61,689 nt of DNA from Candidatus Zixiibacteriota bacterium (GTDB lineage Bacteria; Electryoneota; B3-LCP), in the NCBI GenBank assembly GCA_003599535.1, contig QZKQ01000124.1:1-61689 (forward strand), read 5' to 3'. This document shows positions 50,367 through 59,407 of the stretch, in pieces. Both the position numbers and the translations under genes were made by a program. The notes under the pieces were generated by a model. It made no database searches, was not told where the DNA came from, and saw only the letters and a list, made by a program, of their open reading frames with translations. The first letter of the stretch is position 1. Each line of letters starts with the position of its first letter.

Positions 50367-52793
50367 ATGCGCAAAATCTTGAGCATTCTGGGCACTACCG
50401 CCTTCCTGCTGGCGCTCCTGGCCAACCTGGCCCTGGGGTACCCGCGGACCGTGATGGTGGAAGACTTCACCAATTGGGGCTGACCGGGGTGCGCGACGAC
50501 CGATCCCGGTCTTCACGCTGCCCTGCTGAATGTAGGGTATACCAATAACGCGTTCGACATCTCCTATCACATGAGTTGGCCGGCCTCCAACGATCCTTTC
50601 TACCTGGCCAACACGACGGAGAATACCGCCCGGCGGACCTATTACGGGGTCAACTCCGTACCGCACATGAAGTGCGACGGGGCCACGCTGTCATATTCCA
50701 CCCCGCAGCCCGGAATCCAGGCCCGGTTGGCGGTCCCTTCCCCACTGTGGATGGATCTCATCCCCCAGGTAAACGGCAGCACGCTGAACCTGACCGTCAA
50801 GGTGGTGTCCGAACAGAACATCACCAGCGGTCACGTGCTGCACATGGTATTGCTGGATCGCTACACCTACCTGCCGGCCTCGCCCAACGGTCAGCCGCAT
50901 CACTACCACGCCATGCTGAAGATGGCGCCGTCGTCCAGCGGTCAGAACTTCACCGCCACAGTGGGCGACACCATGGTCTACACCGGGAGCTTCGCTCTTA
51001 GCCCCTCGTGGCTGATCACCAACCTGGACGTGTCCGCCTTCGTGCAGAACAACAGTTCGCGCGACGTGCTGCAGGCGCGCTGCGAACAGCTTCCGGTGAA
51101 CATCCCCGGCCTGTATTACGCCAGCTACACCCTGCAGGACAACGGCAACAATGACGGCCGCGCCGAGCCGGGCGAGACGGCGTCCATGTTCATCACCCTG
51201 GGCAACCAGGAACCGTTCCAGACGGCCACCAACGTGGTGGGGACGCTGTCCACCACCGATCCCACTCTGACCATCACCACTCCCACGGTAAGCTTCCCCA
51301 ACATCCCCAACGGCGGCACCGGCGCCAACACCAGCCCGATGCAGTTCGTGGTCAGTTCCACGGCCGCGCCGCACCCCTCCACGCTGCACCTGCACGTGGT
51401 AGCCGACCCGGGAGCGACCCAGATGGATGTGGACATCCCCATCTATATCGGCTGGCCCGATGTCCTGCTGGTGGATGACGATAATGGCGGCATTTTCGAG
51501 CAGTACTACGAGCCGGTCGTCGCCGCCTTGGGCGCCTCCTACGAGTTGTGGAATACCAGCACCCAGGGAACCCCGCTGCCCGCCAACGTCACCGGCTACG
51601 GTGCCATGATCTGGTGGACCGGATTCGTGCAGGATACCTGCATTTCGGTCAACGAGCAGAACCTGATCAATGCCTATCTGAACGGCGGCGGCAAGCTGTT
51701 TATCAGCGGGCAGAACCTGGCCGCGGGCCTGAACGTGTCCGCCCCGACCTTCCTGCAGAACACCCTGCACGCCACCTACAATGTGAACAACACCATGGTG
51801 AAGATCCTGAACGGCGTTGCGGGCAATCCGGTGGGCGACGGGCTGATCCTGAACTGCAATCCGGGCGGCACCGGATCGGGATCCTGCACCTCCCCGGACG
51901 GCATCAGCGTGCTGGCTCCGGCCAGTTCCGCCTTCACCTATCAGGGCCTGACCCATAGCGGCGGATTGACCTACTCGGGCACCAACAATTCCAAGCTGGT
52001 GCTGCTGTCCGTGCCCTTCGAAGCGATCAGCGGGCAGAGTGGATCGGCCACCCGCCAGCAGGTCCTGGAAACTATCTTTGACTTCTTCGGCTTCAGCGGA
52101 CCGACGTACCCCAACGTGCAGGTGACCCTGACTCCGGTCAATCCGCCCATCATTATCCCGGCGGCCGGCGGGCAGTTCACCTACAACGCCCAGTTGCAGA
52201 ACCTGTCGGGGGCGACCCAGACGGTCAATGCCTGGATCATGCAGCGCCTGCCCAACGGCACCTGGCAGGGACCCCTGCTGGGCCCGGTGAGCCTGGTCAT
52301 GCCCAACGGCGCCAACGTCACCCGCAGCCGCTTCCAGAACGTGCCCGGCACGGCTGCGTCCGGCGTTTACCTGTACTGCGGTTACGTGGGGACCTACAGC
52401 CCCATGGCCAAGTGGGACTCCAGCTACTTCAACTACACCAAGACCGCCACCGACGGGGCGGAAATTCTGGTGCATGACTGGGCCAACTGGGGCGAGTCCT
52501 TTGAGGACCTGAACCTGGTGGAGACCCCGGCGGATTACGCCCTGCTGGGCGCCTTCCCCAACCCGTTCAACCCCAGCACCACCATCCGCTTCGATCTGCC
52601 GGAAGCCTCCGACGTGACCCTGACGGTCTTCGACCTGACCGGGCGCGCCGTGGCCAACCTGGTCAGCGGTCACCGCGAAGCCGGTACGCACACCGCGACC
52701 TTCGACGCCGCCCACCTGGCTTCGGGGATGTACGTGTACTGCCTGCAGGCGGGCGACTTCACCGCCACCGGCAAGATGATGCTGCTGAAGTGA
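50367..52793 (+). CDS. Candidate exported selenoprotein: thioredoxin-like (UPGC) T9SS protein with in-frame TGA
   Basis: 808 residues if the TGA at 50481-50483 is read as selenocysteine (Sec39). The signal peptide ends near LALG, then RTVMVEDFTNWG-U-PGC: Sec39 occupies the first position and Cys42 the second of a CxxC motif in the EDFTNxxCxxC setting of exported thioredoxin-like (Omp28-type) proteins. The frame runs on without another stop through FDISYHMSWPASNDPFY and RRTYYGVNSVPHMKCDG, the body of that fold. Later come a CARDB-like sandwich (about 275-370), a DVLLVDDDNGG Rossmann-like domain (about 375-580), the shared module 584-714, and a sorting domain (FPNPFNPSTTIRFDL to GKMMLLK). The terminal stop is also TGA, and TGA ends many neighbours, so the code is standard. 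Alternatives: a nonsense mutation or base-call error. Confidence 0.85.
50481..50518 (+). promoter_or_regulatory. Candidate bacterial SECIS element after the internal TGA
   Basis: A hairpin GCGcGAcGACCG / CGGTCtTCaCGC (50491-50502 with 50507-50518; lower case unpaired) closes an ATCC loop that begins 19 nt after the TGA, inside the spacing known for bacterial SECIS hairpins. The apical loop lacks the usual leading G unless the top G-C pair opens. A competing stem ACCGGG / CCCGGT (50483-50488 with 50505-50510) includes the A of the TGA. Confidence 0.5.
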
Positions 52794-52847
52794 CGCAGTC
52801 ACTCTTATCGCCTGTTCGGCGGTAGGGTATTAACTGGTGTAAAGCGT

Positions 52848-52880
52848 ACGGGGCGCGAGAAATCGCGCCCCGTTTTATTT
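52848..52880 (+). terminator. Terminator of the candidate selenoprotein gene
   Basis: Perfect 11-bp stem ACGGGGCGCGA / TCGCGCCCCGT with a GAAA tetraloop, followed by TTTATTTG. Confidence 0.93.
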
Positions 52881-52929
52881 GCTCTGGGGATATTCGCGTG
52901 TGCCGGAGACAGCGCACCGCTCCGGAGGG

Positions 52930-54057
52930 TCAGCGGCGCAGGAGGAGTTGCTCCAGGAAGGCGTGCACGCGGGTGCGCATCTGCCCCGCGGCGTTGTTGG
53001 ACAGGTCGTGGTCCAGGTGGAGGAAGGGAAGTCCCAGGGCTTCCTTGAAGCGCACCGCTTCGAAGCCCCAGGGATGGCAGAATTTCAGGGTTTTGAAGAT
53101 GACCCCCTGAACGCCGCGGCGCTGCAGGTCCCGGGCCACGGTCTCCAGCAGCCGGTCGTTGGGGCGGCGGTGGGGGCAGAGGATTTCATCGTGGCGCACG
53201 GTCAGCAGGGCTTCGAAGGAGTCGTCCGGCAGCGGTCCCGCATCCCCCAGCGCCCGGCGGCCGGTGCACAGGGCGTCGTACACTATGGCGGCGCGGCCGT
53301 TCTCTTCCGCCAGGTCCACGATCTGGCCGTCCCCGTCGCCCAGACAGCTGCCCAGCAGCGCCAGGCGCAGCGGCGGGCGGCGGTAGGGCGAGCCGCGGTC
53401 TTGAACCCAGGCTTCGATTTCCGGCAGGCAGGAGGCGAAGTAATCCGCCGGCGTTGTCAGAAACAGGCGCGCCAGGGCCAGGAATTCCCCCCCGGATAGC
53501 GCCGGGCGCCCCTCGATCTCCCGGTCCGCCAGATCGCGCATCCGGCGCTGAATTTCGCGCCGCCGGAGGAGCGCTTCGCGTAACCTCGCGGCGTCGAAAG
53601 GCACGCCGGACCAGGCGGCCAGCTTGGCAGCCAGACGGCGCAGCTCTTCCCGGGCGAAATCGCGGGCCAGGGGGTTTTCCATGGTGCGGGGGGCGTTGAA
53701 GGTGAAGACGGGCCGGCCCAGGTCCCGGGCGACGATTTCCAGGCTGCGGCGCATCTGGTCGCAGGTGGTGGCGCCCAGGACGGCATCGGGTGGATCGGCG
53801 GTCCGGTGCAGGCCGCCCAGCAGGGATTTGCAGAAGGAGCAGGTATCGGAAGCCAGGAAGCGGCCGCCGCGCAGCTCGTCCTCGAGCCCGGCGGACAGCA
53901 GGCGCACCGGGACGGCGCCCACTGCCTCGGCCAGCTCCACCGGGGCGCCCAGGCAGATGGTCCCCACGACGGGGCGACTCCTGGGCAGCTCGCGGTACTC
54001 CCGCGCCAGGCGGTCAAGAATAGTGAGAAGTTCTATGCGGGGGGGCAATACTTCCAT
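52930..54057 (-). CDS. 2-hydroxyacyl-CoA dehydratase (HgdB/HgdC-D type)-like protein
   Basis: 375 residues. Family features are VGTICLGAPVELAEAVGAVPVRL near the N-terminus, ASDTCSFCKSLLGG, GATTCDQMRRSLEI, FTFNAPRT, and the C-terminal LGSCLGDGDGQIVDLAE and IFKTLKFCHPWGFEAVRFKEAL, whose cysteines would ligate an iron-sulfur cluster. Such proteins form dehydratases or reductases of 2-hydroxyacyl- or aryl-CoA substrates, usually as two similar subunits plus an ATP-driven activator. Here only one subunit and no activator is present, so it may be a single-subunit relative of unknown substrate. It follows engB by 24 nt, so the two are probably cotranscribed. Confidence 0.82.
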   Translation of the reverse strand: MEVLPPRIELLTILDRLAREYRELPRSRPVVGTICLGAPVELAEAVGAVPVRLLSAGLEDELRGGRFLASDTCSFCKSLLGGLHRTADPPDAVLGATTCDQMRRSLEIVARDLGRPVFTFNAPRTMENPLARDFAREELRRLAAKLAAWSGVPFDAARLREALLRRREIQRRMRDLADREIEGRPALSGGEFLALARLFLTTPADYFASCLPEIEAWVQDRGSPYRRPPLRLALLGSCLGDGDGQIVDLAEENGRAAIVYDALCTGRRALGDAGPLPDDSFEALLTVRHDEILCPHRRPNDRLLETVARDLQRRGVQGVIFKTLKFCHPWGFEAVRFKEALGLPFLHLDHDLSNNAAGQMRTRVHAFLEQLLLRR

Positions 54058-54081
54058 GGGATCGCGATTCGGAGGGCGACC

Positions 54082-54702
54082 TTACTTGACGAGAATCTTC
54101 TGGCGCTGTTTCTCTTCCTCCATCCACCCGTTCAGCACCGCCCAAAGCTCTTTGCGGCCGTCCTGGTTCTGGGCGGAAAAGGGGATGATATCCCCGGCGT
54201 GGGGGAAGGTCAGTTCGCCGGCCACCCGGGCCAGCGCCTGGTTGCGCTGGTTGCGGTTCAGTTTGTCGGCCTTGTTCAGGACGTAGACGGCGGGAATTTG
54301 GCTTTCTGCCAGCCATTCGGCCATTTCAGTGTCAATGGCCATGGGAGCATGGCGGATGTCCATGATCAGCACCACCCCGATCAGGGTTTCGGACTTGCGG
54401 AAGTAGCGCTCCATCTCCCGGACCCAATTGTCGCGTTCGGCCTGGGCCACCTTGGCATAGCCGTAACCGGGGGGATCCACGAACAGCAGACGATTGTCCA
54501 CTTCGTAAAAAAAGAACTGGCGCGTCTTGCCCGGGGTCGAGCTGGTGCGCGCCAGGTTCTTCTGGTTCAGCAGAGTGTTGATGAGCGAGGACTTGCCCAC
54601 GTTGGAGCGGCCCAGGAAGATGACTTCCGGCAGCGGGTTACGCTTCAGCTTCAGGGGGTCGGGAATCCCGCCGATGAACCGGGCTGCTATCCGTTCGCCC
54701 AT
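54082..54702 (-). CDS. engB: Ribosome-biogenesis GTPase EngB (YsxC/YihA)
   Basis: 206 residues. EngB is an essential TRAFAC GTPase for 50S subunit assembly. G1 is FLGRSNVGKSSLINTLL, G2 region TSSTPGKTRQ, G3 FVDPPGYGYAKV, G4 VLNKADKL and G5 FSAQN. It starts 6 nt after the stop of lon on the minus strand, an arrangement (lon-engB) seen in other bacteria. Confidence 0.97.
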   Translation of the reverse strand: MGERIAARFIGGIPDPLKLKRNPLPEVIFLGRSNVGKSSLINTLLNQKNLARTSSTPGKTRQFFFYEVDNRLLFVDPPGYGYAKVAQAERDNWVREMERYFRKSETLIGVVLIMDIRHAPMAIDTEMAEWLAESQIPAVYVLNKADKLNRNQRNQALARVAGELTFPHAGDIIPFSAQNQDGRKELWAVLNGWMEEEKQRQKILVK

Positions 54703-54708
54703 GGCCGG

Positions 54709-57072
54709 CTATCCGTTGACGTTCAGGATGGCCCAGACCTGGTCCAGGTTGTCCACCGGCATGACTTTCAACCCCCGGCGGACCTCCGGGGAAATTTCCG
54801 ACAACTGGGGCAGGTTTTCCCGCGGAATCAGGACCTTCTTGACCTTGTGGCGCTTGGCCGCGATCAGTTTTTCCGGCAACCCGCCGATGGCCAGCACTTC
54901 GCCGCGCAGGGTGATTTCCCCGGTCATGGCGATATCCTGGGGCAGCGGCTTGCCGGACACGGCGGAATAGAGCGCCGCAGCGATGGTGATGCCGGCGGAA
55001 GGACCGTCCTTGGGCACCGCGCCTTCGGGAATGTGCAGGTGGATTTCCCGGCCGCGGAAGAAGTCGTTGTCCAGGCCCAAGTGCTCGGCCCGGTCGCGCA
55101 GGTAGGAGAGGGCGGCGCGGGCTGATTCCTTCATCACGTCCCCCAACTGGCCGGTCAGTACCAATTCGCCGCGCCCGCGCATCAGGGTAACGTCAATCGA
55201 GAGGATGTCGCCCCCGGCCGAAGTCCAGGCCAGGCCGGTGGCCCGGCCCACGGTCTTCTCGCGCCGCAGATGGCGGTCGGGATACGGCGGCACTCCCAGC
55301 AGGCCCTTCAGGCCCGTCGCGGAGACGTGCACCGGAGCCTTGGTCTTGCCTTCCACCGCCATGCGCGCCACCTTGCGGCAGATACGGGCGATGTGCCGTT
55401 CCAGCTCGCGCACCCCCGATTCCCGGGTGTACTCGTCAATGATGCGGAGGAGGGCTTCCCGGGACAGGATCAACTGGTCGCCCAGCAGGCCGTTGTTCTT
55501 CAGTTGCTTGGGCAGGAGGAACTTTTGGGCGATGTGCAGCTTCTCAGTGCGCAGGTACCCCGGCAGGCGGATGACCTCCATGCGGTCGAGCAGCGGAGCG
55601 GGAATGTTCTCCTCGTGGTTGGCCGTGGTGATGAACATGACTTCCGAGAGGTCGTAGTCCACGTCCAGGTAATGATCCAGGAAGGTGGTGTTCTGCTCGG
55701 GATCCAGGGCTTCCAGCAGGGCGGCGGCCGGGTCGCCCCGGAAGTCGGCGTTCATCTTGTCCACTTCGTCCAGCAGGAAGACCGGGTTGCGGCTGCCCGC
55801 CTTGCGCATGCACTGGATGATGCGTCCGGGCAGGGCGCCGATGTAGGTGCGCCGGTGCCCGCGGATTTCCGCCTCGTCGCGCACCCCACCCAGGGAGACG
55901 CGCACGAACTTGCGGCCCATGGCCCGGGCGATGGAATGCCCCAGGCTGGTCTTCCCCACTCCGGGCGGCCCCACAAAGCAGAGGATGGGCCCTTTCATGC
56001 GCTCGACCAGCTTCAGCACCGACAGGTGCTCCAGGATGCGTTCCTTGGGCTTTTCCAGGCCGTAGTGATCCTCGTCCAGGATCTGCCGGGCGCGTTCGAT
56101 GTCCAGGGTCTCCTTGCTGCGCTTGGCCCAGGGCAGGGCGCACATCCAGTCGAGGTAGGTGCGGACCACGGTGGCCTCGGGCGACAGTTCGGCCATGCCG
56201 CCCAGCCGTTCGAGCTCCTCGTAAGCCTTCTCGCGCACGTCCTTGGGCATGCGGGCCTTGCGGATCTTCTCCCGATACTCGACGAAGGGGTCGTCCTCTT
56301 CATCCTCCTCCTCGCCCAGTTCCCGCCGTATTACCTTCATCTGTTCCTGCAGGTAATATACTCGCTGCGACCGGGCCATCTTGTCCCGGGTCAGGCGGTC
56401 AATGGACTTCTCGAGCTTCAGAATTTCGATCTCTTCCTTCAGCAGCCGGGTGATGGCCAGGAACTGCTGGTACAACTCGCCGATCTCCAGGATCTCCTGC
56501 TTGCGGCGGTAATCGCACTCGATGTAGGTGCAGATGTAGTCGGCCACCTGCTGCGGGTCCGGCAGGTGTTCCACGTGCGCCACCAACTCGTCCGGCAAGC
56601 TCTGATGGTAGGTGACGTATTCCCGGAAGGTGGACAGGGAACGGCGCAGCGCCGCTTCGGTTCGCCGGCTGCTTTCCGGCAGCGGAGAAAAGGCGGTGAT
56701 CGCCGCGTTCAACATCTGGTTGCGGCGGCTCAGGCGCACCACCGTGGCGCGGCTCAAGCCTTCCACCAGCACCTTGGTCATGCCGTTGGGCAGGCGCAGA
56801 ATCTGGTTGACGCGGGCCACCACTCCGACGGTGTAAAGGTTTTCGGGCGCGACCTCGTCAATGCCGGGGTCCCGTTGCGCCAACAGCAGGATCCGCTTGG
56901 TGGAATCCGCGATTTCGTCCAGGACCTTCAGGCTGTTCGGCCGCCCGATCAGGAGCGGGTATACCGTGCCGGGAAACACCACCACGTCCCTCAGGGGAAT
57001 GACGGGCAGTTCGGCGGGAGATTCAACGGTGCGGCGCCGATCCGGCGCGGGACTTTTAATTTTGCTTGGCAT
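54709..57072 (-). CDS. lon: ATP-dependent protease La
   Basis: 787 residues. Lon degrades misfolded and regulatory proteins. An N-terminal LON domain ([23 protein letters not shown]) is followed by a coiled-coil linker, the AAA+ domain with Walker [21 protein letters not shown] and Walker [12 protein letters not shown], and the protease domain with the Ser-Lys dyad: Ser in [17 protein letters not shown] and Lys in [20 protein letters not shown]. Length is normal. It heads the lon-engB-dehydratase-like unit. Confidence 0.97.
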   Translation of the reverse strand: MPSKIKSPAPDRRRTVESPAELPVIPLRDVVVFPGTVYPLLIGRPNSLKVLDEIADSTKRILLLAQRDPGIDEVAPENLYTVGVVARVNQILRLPNGMTKVLVEGLSRATVVRLSRRNQMLNAAITAFSPLPESSRRTEAALRRSLSTFREYVTYHQSLPDELVAHVEHLPDPQQVADYICTYIECDYRRKQEILEIGELYQQFLAITRLLKEEIEILKLEKSIDRLTRDKMARSQRVYYLQEQMKVIRRELGEEEDEEDDPFVEYREKIRKARMPKDVREKAYEELERLGGMAELSPEATVVRTYLDWMCALPWAKRSKETLDIERARQILDEDHYGLEKPKERILEHLSVLKLVERMKGPILCFVGPPGVGKTSLGHSIARAMGRKFVRVSLGGVRDEAEIRGHRRTYIGALPGRIIQCMRKAGSRNPVFLLDEVDKMNADFRGDPAAALLEALDPEQNTTFLDHYLDVDYDLSEVMFITTANHEENIPAPLLDRMEVIRLPGYLRTEKLHIAQKFLLPKQLKNNGLLGDQLILSREALLRIIDEYTRESGVRELERHIARICRKVARMAVEGKTKAPVHVSATGLKGLLGVPPYPDRHLRREKTVGRATGLAWTSAGGDILSIDVTLMRGRGELVLTGQLGDVMKESARAALSYLRDRAEHLGLDNDFFRGREIHLHIPEGAVPKDGPSAGITIAAALYSAVSGKPLPQDIAMTGEITLRGEVLAIGGLPEKLIAAKRHKVKKVLIPRENLPQLSEISPEVRRGLKVMPVDNLDQVWAILNVNG

Positions 57073-57113
57073 ATATCTTTGCAGGACTCTCTGCGGTCGT
57101 TTGTGATGGGCTT

Positions 57114-57142
57114 AAGTTACCAAATTTTTGGCAGGTGAGCAA
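57114..57142 (-). promoter_or_regulatory. Possible promoter of lon
   Basis: On the minus strand TTGCTC (57142-57137), 17-nt spacer, TAACTT (57119-57114). Both boxes deviate from consensus. Confidence 0.4.
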
Positions 57143-57203
57143 GCGTTATTTGACGCGATTGCCGTGACAACCCCGTTTTCAAAGGGAAAACGGAAGGAAA
57201 CGC

Positions 57204-57231
57204 TTGATTTCAGGAGCAAATTGATTAGATT
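57204..57231 (+). promoter_or_regulatory. Possible promoter of the HAD phosphatase-like/hypA unit
   Basis: TTGATT (57204-57209), 16-nt spacer, TAGATT (57226-57231), about 60 nt before ATG 57292. Confidence 0.4.
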
Positions 57232-57291
57232 ATGGATGTCCGGGCGGAAATGTACCGAAGCCATTCAACTTTTCCTTGCGGCGAGACGGCC

Positions 57292-58134
57292 ATGACGGCT
57301 AATCCCGAGCAAATCATCGTTTTCACCGGGCTGGACGGATCCCTGATCCAGGCGGCAGCCGCGGACGCGCCAGAGATCCTTCCCGCCCTGGAACTGCTCC
57401 GCAGCCGGGACATTCCGCTGATCCTGACCACCATCCGCCCGGCGGCCGAAGCGTTGCCCCTGGCGCAGGGCCTGGACGGCTCCGACCCCCTGATCGTCGA
57501 GCACGGCGCGGCCATTTACGTACCGAAAGGGGCCCTGAAACTCGACCTGCAACACCAACGCGTCGAACAAGGGTACCTCATCATCGAAATCGGCCTGGGC
57601 CGCGGCGACCTGGTGGGTCACCTGGTTCACCTGCGGGAGGAATTCAACTTCCTGCTGTGGGGCTACTCGGAACTGACCCCGGAACAGGCGGCAGAGATGG
57701 GCGCCACACTCACCGGTGACGACCTCCGGGCAGCGCAGCCGTTGGAATACATGGAACCGGTCGTTTACCTGGGGCCGGAAAGCGAGCTGATCCGCGTGCA
57801 GGAAGAATTAGAAAACCGGCAACTCCGCTGGACTCCGCTGGACGGCCGGATCTTCGTGACCGGCGACCACGACCCGGGCATCGCCGTGCGTCTGCTGATC
57901 CAGTTCTACCGCGAGGCCTTTCCCGATCGTGACGTGAAGAGCATCGGCCTGGGCGACAGCATTCTGGATGCGGCCATGCTGCACGCGGTGGACCAGCCGG
58001 TCCTGGTGCGGCGCCCGGACGGCGGCTTCGACCAACGGGTGGGCCGCCGCGGGTTGCTGTTCACCAAGCACAGCGACGGGCAAGGCTGGAGTCAGGCGGT
58101 GATTGCCTTGGTGACGCACGACAAGGAGGCTTGA
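57292..58134 (+). CDS. HAD-IIB (mannosyl-3-phosphoglycerate phosphatase-like) protein lacking the nucleophile
   Basis: 280 residues from ATG 57292 (57250 and 57232 are other in-frame starts, but 57232 would leave almost no leader behind the proposed promoter). The fold of the MPGP/Cof family is recognisable: IIVFTGLDGSLI (motif I), PLILTTIRPAAE (motif II), LIVEHGAAIYVP and IGLGDSILDAAML (motif IV). In motif I the nucleophilic Asp (FTDLDGTL in the family) is Gly13, although Asp15 remains; in motif IV the usual Asn is Leu. Catalysis by the normal mechanism is therefore unlikely. A binding or regulatory role is inferred. Coupled to hypA, which starts 3 nt downstream. Confidence 0.8.
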   Translation: MTANPEQIIVFTGLDGSLIQAAAADAPEILPALELLRSRDIPLILTTIRPAAEALPLAQGLDGSDPLIVEHGAAIYVPKGALKLDLQHQRVEQGYLIIEIGLGRGDLVGHLVHLREEFNFLLWGYSELTPEQAAEMGATLTGDDLRAAQPLEYMEPVVYLGPESELIRVQEELENRQLRWTPLDGRIFVTGDHDPGIAVRLLIQFYREAFPDRDVKSIGLGDSILDAAMLHAVDQPVLVRRPDGGFDQRVGRRGLLFTKHSDGQGWSQAVIALVTHDKEA

Positions 58135-58136
58135 GC

Positions 58137-58490
58137 GTGCACGAACCCACCATCGCCGCGGCGTTGATCTCATTGGCACAGGAGGAAGCTGCCCGCGCCG
58201 GTCATCCCGGCGCCGCCATCACCTCGGTCACGGTGCGCGTGGGGGCGCTGCGCGCCGTGGTGGAAGAGAGCCTGCGACTGGCCTTCGACGTGTTGAAGGC
58301 GAATACCCCTCTTGAGAACGCTGAACTTATCATCCAGGGTTCCCCGGTCCGGGGAACGTGCCGCCACTGCGGCGCACCGTTCGAGCCGCCGGAAGCGATT
58401 TTCCTCTGCTCCGCCTGCGGTTCCGGTGATGTAGCCCTGGCCGGCGGCGACGAACTCGATCTCGTCACCATGATCATTGAAGGGGAATGA
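58137..58490 (+). CDS. hypA: Hydrogenase nickel-incorporation protein HypA
   Basis: 117 residues. GTG 58137 is chosen because it gives the N-terminal MHE needed for nickel binding (His2) and has GGAGG just upstream; a TTG at 58131 would bury it. Zinc is held by the CRHC and CSAC pairs. HypA delivers nickel to [NiFe]-hydrogenase large subunits (and urease in some bacteria). VTVRVGALRAVVEESLRLAFDVL is the conserved core. Followed at a distance by hypB, but no hydrogenase or hypCDEF is in the window. Confidence 0.95.
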   Translation: MHEPTIAAALISLAQEEAARAGHPGAAITSVTVRVGALRAVVEESLRLAFDVLKANTPLENAELIIQGSPVRGTCRHCGAPFEPPEAIFLCSACGSGDVALAGGDELDLVTMIIEGE

Positions 58491-58500
58491 AACCTGCCTC

Positions 58501-58529
58501 TTGCTTTTTCCGCCGGAATTGGGTATCTT
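58501..58529 (+). promoter_or_regulatory. Promoter in front of hypB
   Basis: TTGCTT (58501-58506), 17-nt spacer, TATCTT (58524-58529), starting 10 nt past the hypA stop. It would produce a leader of about 155 nt. Confidence 0.65.
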
Positions 58530-58540
58530 AATGAACTACC

Positions 58541-58578
58541 TGTACTGGCCTGTGGTTGTAACAAGCGAGGTCAGTACA
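58541..58578 (+). other. Structured leader of hypB
   Basis: A 10-bp stem TGTACTGGCC / GGTCAGTACA (one G-T pair) with an 18-nt loop that itself contains TTGTAACAA, near the predicted transcript start. A CTCG / CGAG pairing follows. No known riboswitch motif recognised. Confidence 0.5.
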
Positions 58579-58691
58579 TCTCGTCCCGAGCAAAAACGGC
58601 TGTAGCTTCTGTTCAGATCAATCTGCCCTGCCAATCCAACTTATCGTCCTGGCATAGCCCACAGAAAACCAAAAACGTTACCGGGATCACC

Positions 58692-59354
58692 ATGGAAATC
58701 AATGTCGTCCGCCATATCCTGCACGCCAACAACCAGGTCGCCGCGGAAAACCGCCGGGACCTGGCTACGCATCATATCACCGCCGTCAACCTGATGTCCT
58801 CGCCCGGCGCGGGCAAGACCGCCATCCTGGAGCGCACCCTGGAGGCGCTGCGCGGCCGGGTGCGGGCCGGCATCATCGAAGGGGACATCACCACCACCCT
58901 GGACGCCGAGCGTTTGGCCCGCTTCGACTTTCCCACCGTGCAGATCAACACCGAACCCTTCGGCGGGGACTGCCACCTGAGCGCTTCGGCCATTCGCGGG
59001 GCCCTGGCGCAACTGCCCCTGCCTGACCTCGAGCTGCTGTTCATTGAGAACGTCGGCAACCTGGTCTGCCCGGCGGAATTCGACATCGGCGAGACCGCCA
59101 AGGTCGTGGTGCTTTCGCTGCCCGAAGGCGAAGACAAGCCGCTGAAGTACCCTTTGATGTTCCGCGAATCAAAGGCATGCCTGCTGAATAAAATGGACCT
59201 GGCCACGGTGCTGGGAACCGACGTGGACCGCCTCCGGGAACACCTCCGCCGCGTCAATCCCGGCCTGAAAGTGATTCCGGTATCCGCCCGCACCGGGGAA
59301 GGCATGACCGAGTGGCTGGCCTGGCTGGATGATCTTCGAGCCGGTAAGGCATAA
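58692..59354 (+). CDS. hypB: Hydrogenase nickel-incorporation GTPase HypB
   Basis: 220 residues. HypB is the SIMIBI GTPase that works with HypA in nickel insertion. Walker A is SSPGAGKTAILE, switch regions are IIEGDITTTLDAERL and FIENVGNLVCPAEFDIGE, and the guanine motif is LLNKMDLA. The metal-binding residues in ECHLSA-type sequence are here GGDCHLSA. No N-terminal CxxCGC or His-rich nickel-storage stretch is present, so this is the plain form of HypB. Has its own predicted promoter and a structured leader. Confidence 0.95.
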   Translation: MEINVVRHILHANNQVAAENRRDLATHHITAVNLMSSPGAGKTAILERTLEALRGRVRAGIIEGDITTTLDAERLARFDFPTVQINTEPFGGDCHLSASAIRGALAQLPLPDLELLFIENVGNLVCPAEFDIGETAKVVVLSLPEGEDKPLKYPLMFRESKACLLNKMDLATVLGTDVDRLREHLRRVNPGLKVIPVSARTGEGMTEWLAWLDDLRAGKA

Positions 59355-59407
59355 CCCGCACCCCTGAACTACGAACACAACCATTCTTCCGGCATCCGGA
59401 GGTTCCC

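Noticed and set aside
50481-50483. Reading the internal TGA as tryptophan under an altered genetic code
   Set aside because: TGA ends many genes here with normal lengths, for example at 1621-1623, 2526-2528, 47911-47913 and at 52791-52793 of the same gene.
55270-57138. Long open frame on the plus strand opposite lon
   Set aside because: Lon is complete on the other strand with all catalytic motifs; the opposite frame has no recognisable domain.
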